A stretch of 64,000 nucleotides of DNA from Lentimicrobiaceae bacterium (GCA_017993235.1 JAGONC010000006.1:62001-126000), one strand, 5' to 3'; counted from the stretch's first letter, positions 56,742 through 64,000 are shown. A program made the numbers and translations. The notes: generated from the letters alone by a model not told the origin.

Positions 56742-56850
56742 ATAGTCATTCGTTGTCATTCACAGTCATTCATAGTTATTTGTGGTTATTCGTGGTTATT
56801 CATTGTTCAGGATGAATGACCATGAATAACGCGAGGCGCGCAGCGCCGAG
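56742..56850. repeat. Second locus of the 10-bp repeat family, with inverted half and GC hairpin
   Basis: Six exactly phased decamers (ATAGTCATTC, GTTGTCATTC, ACAGTCATTC, ATAGTTATTT, GTGGTTATTC twice) from 56742 are followed by reverse-oriented copies. The 19 bases at 56785-56803 match the reverse complement of 56812-56830 except at two positions. A GC-rich hairpin (GGCGC-GCA-GCGCC, 56835-56847) lies beyond. The unit matches that at 5139-5278. It is located between the broken pepA and pdxA. Confidence 0.85.
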
Positions 56851-56900
56851 CAAATAACAGCAAAGCGTAATGACTCTTAACGGAACAAGGTAAATTTTAC

Positions 56901-56908
56901 TACTTTTG
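56901..56908 (+). promoter_or_regulatory. Promoter -7 element of pdxA-murF/alr
   Basis: TACTTTTG, 16 bases before the ATG at 56924. It also shows that the TTG-type start at 56906 cannot be used. Confidence 0.6.
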
Positions 56909-56923
56909 CATAAATCGTTTTTT

Positions 56924-58042
56924 ATGGAATCAGATCCGGAACAGGAACTTGAGAAGATTCATCCCGATCATCTGGTCAAGGTGGGCATCACCCACGGGGA
57001 TATCAACAGCATCAGTTACGAAATCATCATCAAAACGTTCAGCGATCAGCGGATCGCCGAATCGTTCACACCGATCCTTTACGGGCATTCAAAGGTCGCA
57101 TCATATTACCGTAAGATGTTTAACGTTAATGAGTTAACATTCAATCTGGTAAAAAAAGCAGACGCCGCGCTGCCCCGCAGGCTCAATATCATCAATTGCT
57201 ATGAACAGGAAGTAAAGATCGAACTGGGCCAACCTACGGAAATCGGGGGCGAACTGGCCTATCTCTCCCTGAAAATGGCCACGGATGACCTGATCAAAAA
57301 CCAGATTGATGTTCTGGTAACGGCTCCCATCAATAAACACAACATTCAGTCAAAGGAATTTCAGTTTCCGGGTCACACCGAGTATCTGGCCAGTCGCTTC
57401 AACGTGAATTCCTATCTGATGATGATGGTCGACCAGCAGCTCCGGATCGGAATCATGACGGGGCACCTGCCCATACGCGATGTAACTTCTGCCATTTCCA
57501 AAGAATTGGTGCTCCAGAAGATCAGGATCATGCATGATTCGCTGGTCAGGGATTTCGGGATCAGGAATCCAAAAATTGCTGTGGTTGGACTGAATCCTCA
57601 TGCAGGCGATCAGGGCCTGCTGGGTACGGAAGATGAACAGATCATTCTTCCGGCCATCAGGGAAATGCAGGAAAAACAGATGCTGGTTTTCGGCCCGTTT
57701 CCTGCGGATGGTTTCTTTGGTACGTTCAGCCAGGTGCGTTTCGACGGTGTCCTGACTGCCTTCCATGATCAGGGGATGATCCCATTCAAGACCCTGGCCA
57801 TGGAAAGCGGTGTGAACTACACGGCTGGTTTGCCCTTTGTTCGCACCTCCCCTGCCCATGGCACAGCCTACGACATTGCAGGAAAAAATGAGGCCTCTCC
57901 CGATTCATTCCGGCAGGCATTGTACCTCGCTGTTGATATATTCAATAAACGCAAAGAGTACAGCGAACTGATGGCTAATCCTCTCCAAAAAACAACCCAC
58001 CCGGAAGAAGCATCCGAACAAGAGCAGGAAGAGATCCATTGA
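56924..58042 (+). CDS. pdxA: 4-hydroxythreonine-4-phosphate dehydrogenase
   Basis: Enzyme of the DXP-dependent vitamin B6 route. 372 residues from the ATG at 56924. The usual GDPAGIGPEV start is replaced by HGDINSISYEIIIK, the Bacteroidota form. LVTAPINKHNIQ, FPGHTEYLA and GLNPHAGDQG supply the substrate and metal ligands (His and Asp), and RTSPAHGTAYDIAGK is near the end. The stop overlaps the next start by one base (TGATG), so translation is coupled. Confidence 0.95.
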   Translation: MESDPEQELEKIHPDHLVKVGITHGDINSISYEIIIKTFSDQRIAESFTPILYGHSKVASYYRKMFNVNELTFNLVKKADAALPRRLNIINCYEQEVKIELGQPTEIGGELAYLSLKMATDDLIKNQIDVLVTAPINKHNIQSKEFQFPGHTEYLASRFNVNSYLMMMVDQQLRIGIMTGHLPIRDVTSAISKELVLQKIRIMHDSLVRDFGIRNPKIAVVGLNPHAGDQGLLGTEDEQIILPAIREMQEKQMLVFGPFPADGFFGTFSQVRFDGVLTAFHDQGMIPFKTLAMESGVNYTAGLPFVRTSPAHGTAYDIAGKNEASPDSFRQALYLAVDIFNKRKEYSELMANPLQKTTHPEEASEQEQEEIH

Positions 58043-60525
58043 TGCCGTACACCATTGACGAAATACACAGCATTGTAGGAGGGAATATGGTTCTCAGGGG
58101 TGAGGAAACCCTCCCCGTGAGTGAATTACTCATCGATAGCCGGCGCCTGCTGATACCGCAAAAAACCATTTTTTTTGCCTTCATCAGCTCCCGGAACGAT
58201 GGACACCGGTATATCCATGAACTTTACACAAGAGGAGTACGGAACTTCATCGTTTCGGGGATTCCCGGTAATCTGCCGACGGATGAACCACCGAATGTCA
58301 TCCTGGTGGAAGATACACTCAAAGCATTACAGACCCTGACCGCATACCACCGGAATCAGTTCTCCTGCCCTGTCATTGGGATCACCGGCAGCAACGGGAA
58401 AACGATCGTCAAGGAATGGCTGTTCCAACTGATGGGAAAAGACAAGCGGATCGTGCGCAGCCCCAAGAGCTACAACTCACAGATCGGGGTCCCCCTCTCT
58501 GTCTGGCAAATGGATCATGATGATGAACTGGCCATTATTGAAGCCGGCATCTCCCACCCTGGAGAAATGGAACATATCGAATCCATCGTCCGTCCCACCA
58601 TGGGCATATTCACCAACATTGGCCAGGCACATGATGAGAATTTCATCAGTCTCAAGCAAAAGATCAGTGAAAAACTAAAATTATTCATCCATGCCAATAC
58701 GCTGATCTATTGTGCTGATCATGAGCTCATTGATAAAGCAATACGTTCTGATGGCACCCTCTCGGGAAAAAAACTTCTTACCTGGGGACACACAAAGGAT
58801 GCCCATTTGCACATAACTTCAATTGAAAGATCAGGGAGCACAACACGGATAACCGGCTCATATCTCCAGAAGCCCGGTTCCATCACCATTCCTTTTACCG
58901 ACAATGCATCCATTGAAAACGCCATTGTCTGCTGGCTGGTCATGCTTTTATCCGGTTACGATCCGATCATCATCCAGGACCGGATGCGGTGGTTATCGCC
59001 GATTGCCATGCGCATGGAAATGAAGGAAGGGATCAATCATTGCTCCATTCTGAACGACAGTTACAGTGCCGATGTGAAGTCGTTGAATATTGCACTGGAT
59101 TTTCTGGATCAGCAAAAACAGCATGACCGCAAAACGGTGATCCTCTCCGACTTTCTGCAGACAGGAAAAGACGATGCGGTGCTGTACAACGAAATCGCAA
59201 ACCTGCTGTCAGGCAAAAAGATCGACCGTCTGATCGGGATAGGTCCCCGCATTAAAGACCAGTCCCGGCGTTTCCCGATGGAAAAGGTATTCTATGCCGA
59301 TACGGATGCGTTCATCCGGGACTTCCATCCCCATCAGTTCCGGGATGAAGCTGTGCTCTTGAAGGGGGCCCGCGTATTTGAATTTGAAAAAATAAGCACC
59401 CTTTTACAGCAAAAAGCACATGAAACGGTTCTTGAGATCAATCTGGACGCACTGATCTTCAACCTGAACTATTTTCGAGGGCTGCTCGGACCTTCCACGC
59501 GCATCATGGTCATGGTGAAGGCCTTCTCCTATGGAATCGGAAGCTATGAAATTGCCAGCCTTCTACAGTATCATCAAACTGATTACCTGGCCGTTGCCTA
59601 TGCGGATGAAGGCTATGATCTCCGTAAAGCTGGCATTACCATGCCGATCATCGTAATGAATCCGGAAGAGGAAAGTATGGAAGGGATGGTTCGTAATCAG
59701 CTGGAACCCGAGATCTATAATTTCAGGGTGCTGGATATGCTCGACAGGTGCGTGCGTTCCTATAACGGAAGCCTGCATGAACCGGTAAAGATCCACATCA
59801 AGCTCGACACAGGTATGCACCGCCTTGGCTTTGATGCTGCTGATCTGAAACTGCTTGCAGCACGCATCCGAAACAATCCCATGCTGAGGGTCAGCTCTGT
59901 TTTCTCGCACCTGGCTGCAGCAGAAGATCCTGCCCATGATGGTTTTTCCAGGGAACAGATCCGTTCATTCGACAGGATGTGCGAGCAGTTGAAGTCAGGT
60001 CTGAAGTATCCATTCCTGATGCACATATTGAATTCAGCAGGGATCTGCCGGTTTCCGGAAGCACAGTTCGATATGGTGCGGCTTGGCATCAGCCTGTATG
60101 GCGTACCCGCCTGTCCCGAACAGCACGACAGGCTGCATCATGTGAGCACACTCCGCTCTTCGGTTTCTCAGATCAAAGAAGTGCCGGCCCGGGACACCAT
60201 CGGGTACAACAGAGGTTGGACGGCAGAGAGCAACATGACCATCGCCACCGTTTCCATTGGCTATGCCGATGGTCTGAACCGCCGTCTGAGCAACGGCAGG
60301 GGAAAGTTGCTGGTGAACGGCCAGTTTGCCAGGATCGTCGGTAACATCTGCATGGACATGTGCATGATCGATGTTACCGGCATGCAGGTGAAAGAAGGAG
60401 ACGAGGTGATCATTTTTGGAAAGGATTACCCCATCGCAGAACTGGCCAGGGATATGGAAACCATACCGTATGAGGTGCTCACGGGGATATCGGGGAGGGT
60501 AAAGAGGATTTATTACCAGGAATAA
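58042..60525 (+). CDS. Bifunctional MurF ligase / alanine racemase
   Basis: Fusion of two cell-wall enzymes, 827 residues from the ATG at 58042. Residues 1-450 are UDP-MurNAc-tripeptide:D-Ala-D-Ala ligase, with P-loop GITGSNGKTIVKEW near 113-126. From about 465 (HETVLEINLDALIFNLNYF) it is alanine racemase: the PLP lysine is in MVKAFSYGIG (about 493) and the catalytic tyrosine in TIGYNRGW (about 722). The fusion couples making of D-Ala with its use and is common in Bacteroidota. Confidence 0.95.
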   Translation: MPYTIDEIHSIVGGNMVLRGEETLPVSELLIDSRRLLIPQKTIFFAFISSRNDGHRYIHELYTRGVRNFIVSGIPGNLPTDEPPNVILVEDTLKALQTLTAYHRNQFSCPVIGITGSNGKTIVKEWLFQLMGKDKRIVRSPKSYNSQIGVPLSVWQMDHDDELAIIEAGISHPGEMEHIESIVRPTMGIFTNIGQAHDENFISLKQKISEKLKLFIHANTLIYCADHELIDKAIRSDGTLSGKKLLTWGHTKDAHLHITSIERSGSTTRITGSYLQKPGSITIPFTDNASIENAIVCWLVMLLSGYDPIIIQDRMRWLSPIAMRMEMKEGINHCSILNDSYSADVKSLNIALDFLDQQKQHDRKTVILSDFLQTGKDDAVLYNEIANLLSGKKIDRLIGIGPRIKDQSRRFPMEKVFYADTDAFIRDFHPHQFRDEAVLLKGARVFEFEKISTLLQQKAHETVLEINLDALIFNLNYFRGLLGPSTRIMVMVKAFSYGIGSYEIASLLQYHQTDYLAVAYADEGYDLRKAGITMPIIVMNPEEESMEGMVRNQLEPEIYNFRVLDMLDRCVRSYNGSLHEPVKIHIKLDTGMHRLGFDAADLKLLAARIRNNPMLRVSSVFSHLAAAEDPAHDGFSREQIRSFDRMCEQLKSGLKYPFLMHILNSAGICRFPEAQFDMVRLGISLYGVPACPEQHDRLHHVSTLRSSVSQIKEVPARDTIGYNRGWTAESNMTIATVSIGYADGLNRRLSNGRGKLLVNGQFARIVGNICMDMCMIDVTGMQVKEGDEVIIFGKDYPIAELARDMETIPYEVLTGISGRVKRIYYQE

Positions 60526-60533
60526 ATTTTCAT

Positions 60534-60654
60534 AAATTCCAAATTCCATGATCCAAGGTCCAAATAAATTCCAGGATTCAAATCCCAAACCACAGACCCC
60601 TGTAATTTGGATCTTGTGATTTATTTGGAATTTGGGTCCTGGGATTTGGGATTT
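60534..60654. repeat. AAATTCC heptamer repeat, two inverted arms (locus 1)
   Basis: Read in sevens: AAATTCC, AAATTCC, ATGATCC, AAGGTCC, an 11-base unit AAATAAATTCC, AGGATTC, AAATCCC, AAACCAC. After AGACCCCT the reverse-oriented units follow: GTAATTT, GGATCTT, 11-base GTGATTTATTT, GGAATTT, GGGTCCT, GGGATTT, GGGATTT. The two halves can pair. It lies between convergent murF-alr and pth and supplies the last 11 codons of pth. Confidence 0.85.
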
Positions 60655-61205
60655 ATGAATCCCATTGTCCGATCAACACCATTCGTAACGAAACTTTTTA
60701 TCGCTTCCACTGCTTTCTCCACCCGCGGGATCAGGATCTCTTCTTCTCGCCGTGTCCAGCGGCTGAGCACAAAATCAACCTGAGTACCGCGTGCGAAATC
60801 ATCACCTATCCCGATCCGCAGTCGTGGGAATTCGTTGGTTTCCAGGTGATAGATGATATCCGCAAGGCCGTTGTGTCCGCCATCGCTCCCCCTGGCGCGC
60901 AGACGCAACTGCCCCAGGGGAAGCGCCAGATCATCCACGATGACCAGCAGATTCTCAGTCGGGATCTTTTCCCGGTTCAACCAGTACCTGATGGCTTTGC
61001 CACTGAGATTCACATAGGTCGACGGTTTGATCATCACCAGTGTCCGGCCCTTGTACCTTGCCGTGGCTACCGATGCGTACCGGTCAGGCGAGAACGTGAC
61101 ATCAAACGACATAGCCAGTGCATCCAGCACAACAAAGCCGATGTTGTGCCGCGTATTGGCATATTCTTCGCCAATGTTGCCAAGACCCGCTATGAGGTAC
61201 TTCAT
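60621..61205 (-). CDS. pth: Peptidyl-tRNA hydrolase with repeat-encoded C-terminus
   Basis: Frees tRNA from stalled peptidyl-tRNA. The ATG at 61205 (MKYLIAGLGNIGEEYANTRHNIGF) gives 194 residues and the catalytic His in RHNIGF at residue 20; the frame reaches back to 61232. KPSTYVNLSGKA, VIVDDLALPLG and GSDGGHNGL follow as in the family. The last dozen residues (INPKSQDPNSK) are translated from the intergenic heptamer repeat and are unlike the usual ending, so the tail has probably changed by repeat insertion. Confidence 0.94.
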   Translation of the reverse strand: MKYLIAGLGNIGEEYANTRHNIGFVVLDALAMSFDVTFSPDRYASVATARYKGRTLVMIKPSTYVNLSGKAIRYWLNREKIPTENLLVIVDDLALPLGQLRLRARGSDGGHNGLADIIYHLETNEFPRLRIGIGDDFARGTQVDFVLSRWTRREEEILIPRVEKAVEAIKSFVTNGVDRTMGFINPKSQDPNSK

Positions 61206-61217
61206 GGATCGATTAAA

Positions 61218-61273
61218 ATTGTCAATTGTCAATGTTCAATTTTAAATTGACAATTGACAACTGACAATTGACA
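61218..61273. repeat. ATTGTCA/ATTGACA heptamer repeat with inverted halves
   Basis: Eight units in register: ATTGTCA, ATTGTCA, ATGTTCA, ATTTTAA, ATTGACA, ATTGACA, ACTGACA, ATTGACA. TTGTCAATTGTCAAT (61219-61233) pairs fully with ATTGACAATTGACAA (61246-61260). The array fills the gap between rplY and pth, and spans the pth N-terminal frame ahead of its ATG. Confidence 0.85.
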
Positions 61274-61278
61274 ATGAT

Positions 61279-61878
61279 TTATTCGGTTTTTGTTTCCTTT
61301 TCCTCGCCAGCAGCACCGGCCTCACCAGCCGGTACAGCCCTGGTAATGGCTACAGTGACCACCACATCGCGCTGAGAATCCATCAGCTGCAAATTGGGAA
61401 TGGATATGTCGGAAACACGGATAGACTGGCCTACGATGAGTTCCGTAACATCCACCTCAATGAATTCGGGTATGTACTCGGGAAGTCCGTGAACACGGAT
61501 CTTTCTTTTCTTTTTTAAAAGCTTACCACCGGCCAGTACACCTTTTGGTACCCCTTTGGTCTGAAGGGGCAACGCCACAGTGACCATTTTACCGGGTCTC
61601 AGCTCCATAAAATCCGCATGCAGGACTTGGTCGCTAACCGGGTGATACTGAACATCCTGGAGAATGGAGGTATATTTCCGGCCATCGATTTCCAGTTGGG
61701 TAATGAAGACATGGGGAGTGAAGATCAGCTCGTTAAAGCTGGTTTCGTCGACGGTGAAATGGATTTGTTCTGCCCCACCGTATAGCACGCAGGGTATTTT
61801 TCCACTTCTCCTGTGCGATTTAGCATCTTTTTTCCCTACGCTCTCTCTGCGGGAGCCGCTCATAGATACTGTTTTCAT
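61279..61878 (-). CDS. rplY: Ribosomal protein L25 (CTC form)
   Basis: 5S rRNA-binding protein of the large subunit. 199 residues: N-terminal L25 domain from MKTVSMSGSRRESVGKKDAK to about 95, then the TL5/CTC C-terminal domain (PEYIPEFIEVDVTELIVGQS) and a short acidic tail (GEEKETKTE). The strand order and length match the long CTC type. Genes pth-rplY-prs are in the usual neighbourhood, with prs upstream (16 bases apart). Confidence 0.96.
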   Translation of the reverse strand: MKTVSMSGSRRESVGKKDAKSHRRSGKIPCVLYGGAEQIHFTVDETSFNELIFTPHVFITQLEIDGRKYTSILQDVQYHPVSDQVLHADFMELRPGKMVTVALPLQTKGVPKGVLAGGKLLKKKRKIRVHGLPEYIPEFIEVDVTELIVGQSIRVSDISIPNLQLMDSQRDVVVTVAITRAVPAGEAGAAGEEKETKTE

Positions 61879-61894
61879 GATTGTTAAGGATTAA

Positions 61895-62848
61895 TTAATG
61901 ATGAGTAATCAGGTTGTCGAACCGGTACAATGAACTGATCGACTTATGTTTATGAACCCTGCGGATCACTTCTGCCAGCAGGTTGGCAGTGGTGAGCACC
62001 TTGATCTTGGGGTGTTCTGTTTTCAGGGGGATCGTATCGGTGACGATGATTTCGGTCAGCGATGACTCTTCAATGTTCTGATAGGCTTTGCCTGACAGCA
62101 CCGGGTGGGTGATCATTGCCCGGACGCTTGTGGCTCCGTTTTCCATGATCAGGTTGGAAGCTCTTTTGATGGTCCCGCCGCTGTCGATGATATCGTCCAG
62201 CAGGATGACATCCCTTCCCCTGACATCTCCCAGCAGTGCCATATCAGCCACCACACCGGGTTTGGAGCGTTGTTTATAGCAGATCACCATTTCTGTCCCC
62301 AGAATTTTTGCATAGGCTGCAGCCCGGCGGGTTCCGCCGGAGTCGGGGGAGGCCATGAGGGCATTGGTCAGGTTGTTCTCCACCAGGTGTGGGATGAAGA
62401 TGGAGGAAGCAAAGAGATGATCGACGGGTACGTCGAAGAAGCCCTGGATCTGGTCGGCGTGAAGGTCGAAGGTGATGATTCGCGTGACGCCTGCTGCCGA
62501 AAGCAGGTTGGCCACCAGCTTGGAGGCGATGGACACGCGTGGTTTGTCCTTTCGGTCCTGCCGCGCATAGCCATAGTAGGGGATGACGGCGATGATCTGC
62601 TCTGCGGAGGCGCGTTTGGCGGCGTCGATGAGCATGAGCAGCTCGAGGATATTTTCCGCGGGGGAAATGGTGGACTGGACGATAAACACATCATTCCCGC
62701 GGATATTGTCTTCGAACGAGGGTTGAAATTCTCCATCCGGGAACCTGAGCATTTCAACATTTCCCATATCTTTTCCATAGGCCTCACAGATCTGTTCGGT
62801 AAGGGAGAGGCTGGCACGGCCCGAGAAGATGTTGACTTTAGGTGTCAT
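61895..62848 (-). CDS. prs: Ribose-phosphate pyrophosphokinase
   Basis: Makes PRPP from ribose 5-phosphate and ATP. The ATG at 62848 (MTPKVNIFSGRASLSLTEQI) gives 317 residues. The upstream frame to 62953 is the repeat at 62899-62983 and does not resemble the family. The metal-binding DLHADQIQGFF (about 130-140) and the PRPP-binding VILLDDIIDSGGT (about 218-231) are clear. It is the first gene of prs-rplY-pth. Confidence 0.96.
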   Translation of the reverse strand: MTPKVNIFSGRASLSLTEQICEAYGKDMGNVEMLRFPDGEFQPSFEDNIRGNDVFIVQSTISPAENILELLMLIDAAKRASAEQIIAVIPYYGYARQDRKDKPRVSIASKLVANLLSAAGVTRIITFDLHADQIQGFFDVPVDHLFASSIFIPHLVENNLTNALMASPDSGGTRRAAAYAKILGTEMVICYKQRSKPGVVADMALLGDVRGRDVILLDDIIDSGGTIKRASNLIMENGATSVRAMITHPVLSGKAYQNIEESSLTEIIVTDTIPLKTEHPKIKVLTTANLLAEVIRRVHKHKSISSLYRFDNLITHH

Positions 62849-62886
62849 GGTGATGATGTTTTTGATACAGAAGTGAAAGTGGGGCA

Positions 62887-62894
62887 CAAAATTA
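62887..62894 (-). promoter_or_regulatory. Promoter -7 element of prs
   Basis: TAATTTTG on the minus strand, 39 bases before the prs ATG. A TTTG 17 bases further upstream (62915-62912) lies in the heptamer repeat and could be the -33 part. Confidence 0.55.
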
Positions 62895-62898
62895 CGGA

Positions 62899-62983
62899 AA
62901 ATTCCAAAACCCAAATTCCAAATCCCAAACAAATTCCAAATTTCAGGATCCAAGGTCCAAATAAATCACAGGATCCAAGTTCC
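62899..62983. repeat. AAATTCC heptamer repeat (locus 2)
   Basis: Units: AAATTCC, AAAACCC, AAATTCC, AAATCCC, 11-base AAACAAATTCC, AAATTTC, AGGATCC, AAGGTCC, 11-base AAATAAATCAC, AGGATCC, AAGTTCC. Same unit and same 7+4 pattern as locus 1 (60534). It lies upstream of prs, next to its -7 element. Confidence 0.85.
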
Positions 62984-63057
62984 ATACATTTTCCTGGTTT
63001 TTGGTATGCTAAATCTTTGCAGTTATCATTTCGACGGCAGGATGAAGGTTCTTGACA

Positions 63058-63423
63058 TTAAGTGGCTTTTTCTCTTGTTTCCGTTTTAATGATGATCGCA
63101 GAAAGAATATTTTTCAGTTCATTGGCTTCTCCGAGCAGAGATTCGCCGGACTGCGCCACACTCGATTGCAATTCATTGGATTTCAGGATGGTATTGATCC
63201 AGAAGGCCGTTTCCTTTGCTTCTTTGCGGCTGATCTTCAGTCTCATCACACGGTCTTTTTTACTCAATGCCTCATTAGATTCAATGTAATTGGCACCGAT
63301 GGATCCTGAAGATTTGATAAGCTGCCGCACATCTTCATAATTTGCCAGTGTTGAAGGTAAAGTTTTGATAAACTTTCTGATCCTGACGGCAAAATCTGCT
63401 GCTTTTTGTTCGAGTTCATTCAT
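63058..63423 (-). CDS. Four-helix-bundle protein (23S rRNA IVP family)
   Basis: 121-residue protein of the 23S rRNA intervening-sequence family: MNELEQKAADFAVRIRKFIK, then the core SSGSIGANYIESNEALSKKD and KRKEAKETAFW-like ISRKEAKETAFWINTI. The fold is a pentamer-forming four-helix bundle of unknown function. Such genes often occur outside rRNA, as here, between a heptamer repeat and tRNA-Leu. Single gene; no TAnnTTTG seen directly upstream. Confidence 0.9.
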   Translation of the reverse strand: MNELEQKAADFAVRIRKFIKTLPSTLANYEDVRQLIKSSGSIGANYIESNEALSKKDRVMRLKISRKEAKETAFWINTILKSNELQSSVAQSGESLLGEANELKNILSAIIIKTETREKAT

Positions 63424-63517
63424 ATCAGTGGTTTTATTTGTTTATCCCATTTTCCTGAAAATGTTACCCTGTTTTTAATACTTTTTCATAGATTTTGAAT
63501 ATTTTGTTAAACCGTCT

Positions 63518-63570
63518 GGAATTTGATCCCTGGAATTTGTTTGGATTTTGGATCTTGGAATTTGGGATTT
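63518..63570. repeat. AAATTCC heptamer repeat, reverse orientation (locus 3)
   Basis: GGAATTT, GATCCCT, 11-base GGAATTTGTTT, GGATTTT, GGATCTT, GGAATTT, GGGATTT. Same family as loci 1 and 2, opposite orientation to locus 2. It ends two bases before the tRNA-Leu -7 element and contains a TTTG (63547-63550) that could act as its -33 part. Confidence 0.85.
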
Positions 63571-63572
63571 GC

Positions 63573-63580
63573 TACCTTTG
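63573..63580 (+). promoter_or_regulatory. Promoter -7 element of tRNA-Leu
   Basis: TACCTTTG, six bases before the tRNA 5' end at 63587, the exact TAnnTTTG motif. Confidence 0.75.
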
Positions 63581-63586
63581 TAGCCT

Positions 63587-63670
63587 GCCCGGATGGCGGA
63601 ACAGGTAGACGCGTTGGTCTCAAAAACCAATGGGCGCAAGCCCGTGCCGGTTCGATTCCGGCTCCGGGTA
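63587..63670 (+). tRNA. tRNA-Leu, anticodon CAA
   Basis: A class II tRNA of 84 bases. Acceptor GCCCGGA (63587-63593) pairs with TCCGGGT (63663-63669, one G-U), with discriminator A at 63670. The anticodon stem TTGGT/ACCAA encloses the loop CTCAAAA with anticodon CAA. The variable arm folds as GGGC-GCAA-GCCC, and the T arm as GCCGG-TTCGATT-CCGGC. CCA is not encoded. Confidence 0.95.
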
Positions 63671-63686
63671 CAATTAATTTCATATT

Positions 63687-63723
63687 AGGCTGAATATCAA
63701 TATGTCTATTCAGCCTTTTTTAT
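63687..63723 (+). terminator. Rho-independent terminator of tRNA-Leu
   Basis: AGGCTGAATA (63687-63696) pairs perfectly with TATTCAGCCT (63707-63716), followed by TTTTTTATT. It lies 17 bases after the tRNA. Confidence 0.9.
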
Positions 63724-64000
63724 TAGTTGCTGACTGGGTTGCTGAAAAAGAAAAGATCTGGACTAAAATGTACAATTAAAAAGTTGAAGTTTTATACAGG
63801 GAAACAGACTGTTTGGCTAGTCATCCGTATTTTAAAGGACTTAAGGTAGTGAAATAGGCTCCTCCAATTCATCAGAGACAATTGTATGCACGATCTTTTC
63901 TCAGGTGGAGGTAGATATAAGATAGAAAGAGACTGTTTTGATGGAATGGTATCTATTGTACATGGTTTCATTTTAGGCTGCGCCGCACGAAGCCTTACTT
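63724..64000. other. Unassigned tail downstream of tRNA-Leu
   Basis: About 280 bases with frequent stops in all frames. The longest open stretches are under 40 codons and none resembles a known family. The last 30 bases (near GGCTGCGCCGCACG) can form a small GC-rich hairpin. No integrase start or direct repeat of the tRNA 3' end is visible inside the window. Confidence 0.4.

Noticed and set aside
62849..62953. N-terminal extension of prs
   Set aside because: The extra residues are the translated repeat and the promoter region; family homology begins at the ATG at 62848.
62105..63055. 316-codon open frame on the plus strand
   Set aside because: Antisense to prs and running through the heptamer repeat; no resemblance to a protein family.

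Overview
The window is chromosomal DNA from a member of the Bacteroidota, most probably an environmental Bacteroidales-type organism; family and genus cannot be fixed from the sequence alone. The evidence is a complete type IX secretion core (porP-gldK-gldL-gldM-gldN), a PorW/SprE-like lipoprotein, a peptidase ending in a T9SS sorting domain, a fused MurF-alanine racemase, and the Bacteroidota -7 promoter motif TAnnTTTG ahead of about 19 transcription units. Ribosome binding sites of the Shine-Dalgarno type are almost absent. No prophage, IS element or CRISPR array was seen. Almost the whole window is dense housekeeping sequence.

Layout. 1-5300: ssb and mutY (-), then HU, a 29-codon COX24/mS38-like ribosomal protein gene, RNase G and trpS (+). 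5300-13400: hflX, lnt and a BamA/TamA-type barrel (+), an S9 oligopeptidase (-), a small heat-shock protein (+) and a phospholipase-D type cardiolipin synthase (-). 13490-20180: yicC-gmk-nadD (+), gpmA and a T9SS-sorted M1 aminopeptidase (-), and an Ig-like lipoprotein (+). 20190-33460 is almost all on the minus strand: an ArsR regulator, adenine deaminase, two exported proteins, groES-groEL, secG, a repeat protein, lptE, a sigma-54 activator, pheT and recG. 33570-39780 (-) is the T9SS core operon, closed by a strong terminator. 40000-44350: a YitT transporter (+) and M23 peptidase-dxr-rseP (-). 44570-50480 (+): porW/sprE, bactofilin, atpZ and a small membrane protein without any ATP synthase genes, queD with an in-frame amber codon, folE and fabD. 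50490-53190 (-): three enzymes of the diacetamido-uronic acid (Wbp/Wlb) pathway. 53280-60530 (+): an outer membrane protein, kdtA, a leucyl aminopeptidase gene broken by two frameshifts, pdxA and murF-alr. 60620-63430 (-): pth, rplY, prs and a four-helix-bundle protein. The window closes with tRNA-Leu(CAA), its terminator and about 280 bases with no recognised gene.

How the genes connect. Four loci bear on protein export and surface attachment. The PorKLMN/PorP core and PorW/SprE belong to the secretion machine. The M1 peptidase is a cargo with a C-terminal sorting signal. The Wbp-type sugar genes resemble those that, in Porphyromonas gingivalis, make the sugar used to anchor T9SS cargo to A-LPS. 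Lnt, LptE, KdtA, SecG, RseP and the BamA-like barrel are further envelope functions.

The most unusual feature is a set of intergenic repeats built from exactly phased short words. One family has 10-bp units (two loci) and three families have 7-bp units (five loci). Several loci contain both orientations of the unit and so can fold into long hairpins. They overlap 3' ends, apparent terminators and promoters, and one copy encodes the last residues of peptidyl-tRNA hydrolase.
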